Shown here: positions 7,522 through 11,425 of the stretch, one piece after another
Layout of the letters: every line of letters starts with the position of its first letter
How positions within the stretch are numbered: the first letter of the stretch is position 1
Source of the DNA: Spirochaetales bacterium
GTDB lineage: Bacteria > Spirochaetota > Spirochaetia > Sphaerochaetales > Sphaerochaetaceae
Assembly (NCBI GenBank): GCA_022771185.1
Contig: JALFCJ010000055.1
Span: forward strand, 1 to 11,425
Direction: 5' to 3'
Length of the DNA stretch: 11,425 nucleotides
Translations under genes and position numbers: made by a program
The notes under the pieces: generated by a model
The model's input: only the letters and a program-made list of their open reading frames with translations
The model's database searches: none
Told to the model about the DNA's origin: nothing

Positions 7522-7551
7522 ATGTTAGCATAGAAAAGCTAGTAATTTCAG
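7522..7551 (-). promoter_or_regulatory. Candidate extended -10 promoter giving a leaderless exonuclease mRNA
   Basis: The 17 bases before the exonuclease ATG contain no Shine-Dalgarno. TAACAT (7527-7522) occupies exactly -12 to -7 relative to the A of the ATG, is preceded by TG plus one base (TGC, 7530-7528; an extended -10), and has CTGAAA (7551-7546) 18 bp upstream, four of six matches to TTGACA. The -35 element overlaps the MATE stop codon. If used, transcription would start at or next to the start codon. This is read from the sequence only; the -10 matches consensus imperfectly. Confidence 0.4.
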
Positions 7552-8945
7552 TCTTCCAAGTTTTCCAAGTTTTCCACCTTCTTTTTCTCATCTATTTTCG
7601 ATAGGGATTTTTTGAACTGGAATGTAAAGATGATTACTGTACAGATTACAGCCAAGAAGTCTGCAACAGGTTCTGCAGCAAAGACACCTGCCGTCTTGTC
7701 AATAAAGAAGTGAGGAACGATGTAGATAAGAGGAATCAAGAGAACAAACTTTCTCAGTATGGCCACAATCACACTGGAGACAGCATTGCCGATAGATATA
7801 AATGTCATCTGGCATGATATCTGGATACCGAATACAAAGGTTGCCCCCATATAGATTCTTAAAGCTTTGGAAGCATATTCTACAAGCTCCGGGTCCGGAG
7901 AGAAAATGCTGGCAAATACACTTGGTAAGAGCTGAACAAGGGCCCAAAGAAGTGTTGAAAATGTCAAAGAAGAAATAAGTAGGTACTTATAACACTTTTT
8001 TACTCTCTCCTTATTTCCTGCACCATAACTATAGGAACTTATAGGCTGGGCACCTTGGCTTATTCCTTGCAACGGCAGCATTCCCATCTGCATGACGGAA
8101 GTGCAGATAGTCATGGCACCAACTGCAATATCTCCACCATACTTAAGGAGGGAGGAGTTAAAGCACACGCTTATTACACTTTCAGTACTCTGCATGATGA
8201 ATGTGCTGATTCCAAGTGCAAGGCAAGGAAAGAGAAGTGTAGGCTCTATCTTCATATTCTTTACTTTCAGCCTTAAAAGAGACTTTTTACTTGAAATATA
8301 AATGATACACCATATAGATGAGACACACTGACTGAGAATTGTAGCCAATGCCGCCCCCTTTACACCCATTCCGAAGACAAAGATGAATATAGGGTCCAGG
8401 ATAATATTCATCACAGCACCGATCACTACAGTAAGCATGCTTATAGTAGTCTTGCCTTGGGCTGTAATGAATGCGTTCATTCCAAGCGTCATCTGTACAA
8501 AGATCGTGCCACAGGCATAGATAGTCATGTAGGAGGAAGCATAACCGATAGTATTCTCGCTGGCACCGAAAGATAGGAGCATCGGTCTATTCCAGATAAC
8601 CAGAACTACACTGAGAGCTATTGAGATGATAATCAAAAAGCTAAAGCAACTTCCAAGTATTCTCTCTGCTTCATCGTTATCACCCCTTCCCATGGCAATA
8701 GAAGCTCTTGGTGCGCCTCCGGATGCCACAATGGCTGCAAAAGCAGAGACGACAAGTATTATTGGAAGACAGACTCCCACACCGGTGAGGGCTAGACTAC
8801 CTTCCCCAGGAATGTGCCCCAGGTATATTCTGTCTACAACGTTATATAACATGTTGATAATCTGTGCTACAACTGTAGGCACAGCAAGTTTAAATAGAAG
8901 CGGTCCTATCGGCGCTGTTCCCAGTTCGCTGTTTTTTCTATCCAT
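7548..8945 (-). CDS. MATE family multidrug/cation efflux transporter
   Basis: 465 aa, the usual length for a 12-helix MATE exporter that expels drugs or other organic compounds in exchange for Na+ or H+ across the inner membrane. The two MatE halves are visible. The first begins with PIGPLLFKLAVPTVVAQIINMLYNVVD and carries GGAPRASIAMGRGD (76-89). The second carries QGAQPISSYSYGAGN (297-311), the usual signature at the same place. It resembles the MepA/DinF-like branch seen in Gram-positives and anaerobes (from memory). The ATG overlaps the stop of the MarR gene by one base (TAATG), with Shine-Dalgarno AAGGAGA upstream, so expression should follow the MarR repressor. The C-terminus ends with ENLENLED, encoded by a short 9-nt tandem repeat. 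Confidence 0.95.
   Translation of the reverse strand: MDRKNSELGTAPIGPLLFKLAVPTVVAQIINMLYNVVDRIYLGHIPGEGSLALTGVGVCLPIILVVSAFAAIVASGGAPRASIAMGRGDNDEAERILGSCFSFLIIISIALSVVLVIWNRPMLLSFGASENTIGYASSYMTIYACGTIFVQMTLGMNAFITAQGKTTISMLTVVIGAVMNIILDPIFIFVFGMGVKGAALATILSQCVSSIWCIIYISSKKSLLRLKVKNMKIEPTLLFPCLALGISTFIMQSTESVISVCFNSSLLKYGGDIAVGAMTICTSVMQMGMLPLQGISQGAQPISSYSYGAGNKERVKKCYKYLLISSLTFSTLLWALVQLLPSVFASIFSPDPELVEYASKALRIYMGATFVFGIQISCQMTFISIGNAVSSVIVAILRKFVLLIPLIYIVPHFFIDKTAGVFAAEPVADFLAVICTVIIFTFQFKKSLSKIDEKKKVENLENLED
7553..7578 (-). repeat. Short 9-nt tandem repeat at the MATE gene 3' end
   Basis: On the coding strand the unit AAAACTTGG occurs twice, with a partial third copy, immediately before the MATE stop codon. 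It encodes the acidic tail ENL-ENL-ED. The unit length is a multiple of three, so copy-number change would alter tail length without a frameshift. With so few copies it is minor and probably neutral. Confidence 0.45.
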
Positions 8946-9373
8946 TATAGGTTCTCCTTAATATTCTTCTCTATAATCTTCTGGAGTCTCTCAAGCTCTT
9001 CCATTTCTTCTTCTATCAGGCTACCAAAAACCAAGTCATGGTACTCTTTCTGGGCCTTTCTCCCCTCTTCTATAATCTCCTTTGCACTATCGTTTATCTC
9101 TAGAATAGAGGAGCGTTTATCATCTTTGTCTATTGTTCTTTGTATTAGGCCCTTCTCTACCAGTGTATTAACTGTAGCTGATACATGGCTCTTTGCTATT
9201 CCCAGGATTTCTACAATATCAGAAGCTTTCTTATATTTCTCATTATTTGCAAGAAACAATAAGACCACGAACTCCATATATGAGAGCCCATACTTCTCTC
9301 TCACTGGTGTGGTAACTTTTTCATAGAGATTCAGGCCAAGCCTAAAATAGTAATAGGAATCAATTTGCTTCAT
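8945..9373 (-). CDS. MarR family winged-helix transcriptional repressor
   Basis: 142 aa from the ATG at 9373. The winged helix-turn-helix lies at about 35-90: LSYMEFVVLLFLANN, then KASDIVEILGIAKSHVSATVNTLVEKGLI (recognition helix about 61-75) and the wing DKDDKRSS (82-89) with the conserved D-x-R pair. The flanking helices form the dimer interface. The frame is open to a TTG at 9394, but that codon has no Shine-Dalgarno and lies upstream of the transcription start predicted from the promoter at 9395-9423, so the ATG is preferred. Its gene overlaps the MATE pump gene by one base. MarR proteins commonly repress their own operon and an adjacent efflux pump and release DNA on binding a small phenolic or drug ligand, which fits this layout. 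Confidence 0.93.
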   Translation of the reverse strand: MKQIDSYYYFRLGLNLYEKVTTPVREKYGLSYMEFVVLLFLANNEKYKKASDIVEILGIAKSHVSATVNTLVEKGLIQRTIDKDDKRSSILEINDSAKEIIEEGRKAQKEYHDLVFGSLIEEEMEELERLQKIIEKNIKENL

Positions 9374-9378
9374 AATTA

Positions 9379-9392
9379 GTTCGTTTCCGAAC
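9379..9392 (-). promoter_or_regulatory. Probable MarR operator: perfect inverted repeat over the transcription start
   Basis: GTTCGGAAACGAAC consists of 5-bp arms GTTCG/CGAAC around a 4-bp centre. Pairing continues with two further matching A/T positions on each side after one mismatch, giving an imperfect palindrome of about 20 bp (9376-9395). It lies immediately downstream of the -10 element, across the predicted transcription start, the classic place for a MarR dimer to block RNA polymerase. That this is the operator is inference from position and symmetry. Confidence 0.6.
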
Positions 9393-9394
9393 AA

Positions 9395-9423
9395 AATATA
9401 TGTTTAACACCAATAATGGTCAA
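9395..9423 (-). promoter_or_regulatory. Sigma-70 type promoter of the marR-MATE operon
   Basis: TTGACC (9423-9418) and TATATT (9400-9395) are separated by exactly 17 bp, five of six matches to each consensus hexamer. The predicted start is near 9388, leaving a leader of about 15 nt before the MarR ATG. The promoter begins only 18 bp after the AraC-family gene's stop codon, so this cistron pair has its own control. Confidence 0.7.
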
Positions 9424-9440
9424 CCCATAATCCGCACTAT

Positions 9441-10559
9441 CTATCTCTTATACTCCATTCTCCACTCTGTAGGTGTTACACCCTTTATCCTTTTAAAGAT
9501 CCTTGTGTAATATGCTTGGTCCTCGAAGCCACACTCAATTGCAGCCTGAGATATTGTGACATCAGGGTTTTTCAAGAGTAAGAGGCTCTTCTCGATTCTG
9601 AGTTCATTGATGTACTCGAAGACACTCTTTCCCATTACTTTTCCAAAAAGACGCGATAGATATGACCGTGATAATCCAGCGCTTCGACTTAATTCATCCA
9701 GCGTGAGATGCTCTTTATATCTACTATCTATAACAAAAAGAACCGATTTAATTGCTTCAGGATACCCGCTCCAAGAGTAGTCTCTGATGAGATAGGCATA
9801 TTCAGTCAGCATCTCCACCATTATTTTAGATACTGCCAATGATGTAGATAAACTCTCGATTTTCTTACCAAAAGAGGAAGAAAGCCTATCTACATACACA
9901 GCGGCCACCCCCTCATCGTATGCTGTCTTTCTAAGTAACGTGTTCATGATTATTGAGTAATTCTGAGTATTTCTAACAGGATTTTTATTTCTCTTTTCTA
10001 CGCTTTCATTAATATCGAAAGAAGTAGACAAGCGTGTAAGGTATTCGAAATCGCAACGTCTTACAGCATCCAAGAGCCTTGATTCCTGCTTGTATCTCTT
10101 TGATATCTCATCGGCATTGTAAGATGCCAAACCTTCAAAGTTTACATTCAGATTCTTCTTGTCATCTTCTCCACGCCACGTATAGTTTCCCTTTCCCCAG
10201 AGATTATCAAAGAGAGTCATCATCAACGGTCTGAAAAGTCCTGAACTAAGCACCACAGGAATACTCATCAGCTGATGTTTGTCGCCACCTAGTTCAGATA
10301 ACAGGCTTTCATCTATATCTCCCTCAGTCAAGTATTCTGTCAGAAACGGACCGATGAGAACTACATTTTCATCATACCGAAAGATAATGAATTTCACGTC
10401 AAAGGATGAAACAATCCTCACTATCTCACGCTCCTTAGGTAGCTCAATGCGATGGCAGATTGCTCTTATGTGAGGATTAGTGAAATCATAATCTTTCCTT
10501 ATCTCCATATTTATCATCAGGTGGGAAAGCACTTCTTTTGTGTAATTGAGAATATCCAT
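9441..10559 (-). CDS. AraC family transcriptional regulator
   Basis: 372 aa. The C-terminal 100 residues are a complete AraC/XylS DNA-binding domain: first helix-turn-helix TLDELSRSAGLSRSYLSRLF (286-305), the linking helix with FEYINELRIEKSLLLL, and the second helix-turn-helix ISQAAIECGFEDQAYYTRIF (336-355) before the conserved KGVTPTEWR end. The N-terminal 250 residues are a sensory region with no cupin motif visible. Its centre (NPVRNTQNY...NTLLRKTAYDEGV...VDRLSS) recalls regulators found in Firmicutes and annotated as YSIRK-type AraC proteins (from memory, unverified). It is divergent from a GPH sugar symporter gene 120 nt away, so it probably senses a sugar or derivative and controls that gene. 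The start codon has only a weak Shine-Dalgarno. Confidence 0.93.
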   Translation of the reverse strand: MDILNYTKEVLSHLMINMEIRKDYDFTNPHIRAICHRIELPKEREIVRIVSSFDVKFIIFRYDENVVLIGPFLTEYLTEGDIDESLLSELGGDKHQLMSIPVVLSSGLFRPLMMTLFDNLWGKGNYTWRGEDDKKNLNVNFEGLASYNADEISKRYKQESRLLDAVRRCDFEYLTRLSTSFDINESVEKRNKNPVRNTQNYSIIMNTLLRKTAYDEGVAAVYVDRLSSSFGKKIESLSTSLAVSKIMVEMLTEYAYLIRDYSWSGYPEAIKSVLFVIDSRYKEHLTLDELSRSAGLSRSYLSRLFGKVMGKSVFEYINELRIEKSLLLLKNPDVTISQAAIECGFEDQAYYTRIFKRIKGVTPTEWRMEYKR

Positions 10560-10679
10560 GACTCTATATTCTCATAGAAACATACTAATTCAACAAAACA
10601 ATACTAATAGTAGGCAATATAATTCAAAATGTTTTCAGATATATAAAATTATGATTTTTATAAAGGAGTAATTTACACA
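10560..10679. promoter_or_regulatory. Divergent AraC/symporter control region with direct repeats
   Basis: This 120-nt AT-rich spacer holds the signals for both genes. The 8-mer ATACTAAT occurs twice in the same orientation (10582-10589 and 10601-10608), 19 bp start to start, about two helical turns, as expected for AraC-type half-sites. The second copy also lies in the palindrome TACTAATAGTA (10602-10612). A perfect -10 TATAAT for the plus-strand symporter lies at 10618-10623 but has no recognisable -35, fitting an activator-dependent promoter. On the minus strand TTGAAT (10627-10622) and TATTGT (10603-10598), 18 bp apart, could drive the regulator gene; its -10 overlaps the second repeat. 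AAAGGAG (10662-10668) is the symporter's ribosome binding site. Assignments are by inspection. Confidence 0.5.
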
Positions 10680-11425
10680 ATGGAAAAAAAGGAAGTAAGA
10701 CCATTTGGTATTAAGGACAAGATGGGTTATCTCTTCGGTGACTTCGGTAATGACTTCACCTTTATTCTCTCATCTTCGTTCCTTTTGAAGTTCTACACAG
10801 ATATTATGGGCGTAAATGCAGCAGTAGTAGGACTAGTTATGATGATCGCGAGATTTGTAGACGCATTTACAGATGTAGCCATGGGACGCATCTGCGACAG
10901 AACTAAGCCAGGAAAAAACGGAAAGTTCAGACCATGGATCAGACGAATGTGTGGTCCCGTCGCCATCGCATCATTCTTGATCTATCAGTCATCGCTAGCA
11001 GGAATGCCGATGGGATTTAAGATCGCATATCTCTTTGTTACATATATTCTCTGGGGATCTGTATTCTATACATCAATCAACATTCCATACGGCTCAATGG
11101 CAAGTGCAATCTCTGCTGAGCCGGATGACAGACAGTCTCTCTCATCCTTCAGAACAATGGGCGGTATGTTTGCAGGAATGATCATAAGTATCGGAGTTCC
11201 TCTCGTTGCATACGATACCCTCGCAAACGGAGACGTTGTCCTCAATGGCGGCAGATTTACTCTAATTGCCGGTGTCTTCTCAGTCCTCGCTGTGGGCTGT
11301 TATCTTCTCTGCTACTCACTTACAACAGAAAGAGTCATCCCGGAAGTAGATGAAGCTAAGTTCAAAAACAACTCTGTTGGCACCATGCTTAAGAATGCCG
11401 TTACAAACAGAGCGCTTATCAGCAT
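10680..11425 (+). CDS. Partial CDS: GPH family glycoside/pentoside/hexuronide:cation symporter (MelB-like)
   Basis: The first 248 residues are present; the gene runs off the right edge (family length is about 450-500 aa, twelve helices). The N-terminus KMGYLFGDFGNDFTF and the motif RFVDAFTDVAMGRICDRT...GKFRPWI (58-87) are diagnostic. D25, D61 and D65 align with the cation-site aspartates D19, D55 and D59 of E. coli MelB. NIPYGSMASAIS (134-145) matches the family's helix 4-5 loop. Expected role is Na+- or H+-driven uptake of a glycoside or oligosaccharide through the inner membrane. The ATG at 10680 has AAAGGAG upstream with rather long spacing of about 11 nt. It is divergent from the AraC regulator that probably controls it. 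Codon choice appears richer in C-ending codons (ATC, CTC, TTC) than in the regulator gene beside it, suggesting high expression. Confidence 0.92.
   Translation, partial: MEKKEVRPFGIKDKMGYLFGDFGNDFTFILSSSFLLKFYTDIMGVNAAVVGLVMMIARFVDAFTDVAMGRICDRTKPGKNGKFRPWIRRMCGPVAIASFLIYQSSLAGMPMGFKIAYLFVTYILWGSVFYTSINIPYGSMASAISAEPDDRQSLSSFRTMGGMFAGMIISIGVPLVAYDTLANGDVVLNGGRFTLIAGVFSVLAVGCYLLCYSLTTERVIPEVDEAKFKNNSVGTMLKNAVTNRALIS

Noticed and set aside
9374..9394. Alternative TTG start for the MarR gene seven codons upstream
   Set aside because: No Shine-Dalgarno precedes it and the TTG lies upstream of the transcription start predicted from the TTGACC-N17-TATATT promoter.
1..11425. Mobile element, prophage, CRISPR array, tRNA/rRNA, toxin-antitoxin or phage-defence system
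   Set aside because: No transposase, integrase, terminal inverted repeats, regularly spaced repeats, structural RNA signatures or known defence domains were found. The exonuclease and thermonuclease are explained by their own families and do not form a recognised defence module.

Overview
The window looks like a chromosomal segment of a host-associated spirochaete (Sphaerochaeta/Treponema-like; inference, moderate confidence). The main pointer is the binding protein, which carries the spirochaete-style signal peptide ending LFA/GGGKES. Other hints are a double-membrane-type lipoprotein complement and moderate-to-low GC with AT-rich spacers. No rRNA, tRNA, CRISPR array, insertion sequence or integrase is visible. 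Ten genes, one of them partial, run on the minus strand and one partial gene runs on the plus strand. Coding density is very high and no intergenic gap exceeds 120 nt.

Layout in the direction of minus-strand transcription (right to left). At the right edge, a sugar:cation symporter of the GPH/MelB family (plus strand, cut off by the window end) is divergent from an AraC-family regulator. The 120-nt region between them has overlapping promoter-like elements and an 8-bp direct repeat that may be the regulator's binding site. Next comes a MarR-type repressor gene overlapping a MATE efflux pump gene by one base. It sits behind a near-consensus promoter, TTGACC-N17-TATATT, with a perfect GTTCG/CGAAC inverted repeat over the expected transcription start. 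A stand-alone 5'-3' exonuclease (FEN / Pol I N-terminal type) follows, with no ribosome binding site and an extended -10 element placed for a leaderless mRNA. An RDD-family membrane protein comes after it.

The left half is a complete ABC importer of the carbohydrate CUT1 / glycerol-phosphate (Ugp/Mal) type, in the order ATPase, permease, permease, solute-binding protein. Its last gene overlaps by one base a lipoprotein gene encoding a thermonuclease domain followed by two OB-fold-like regions. Fifteen nt further on begins another exported-protein gene, of which only 20 codons are in the window.

The least ordinary feature is the tight coupling of a surface or periplasmic thermonuclease lipoprotein to a CUT1-type importer. 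One reading is that the cluster degrades extracellular nucleic acid and imports a phosphorylated sugar or nucleotide-derived product. That is inference; the transporter's substrate cannot be read from the sequence. The rest is conventional: two local regulators, each next to a transporter gene it probably controls.
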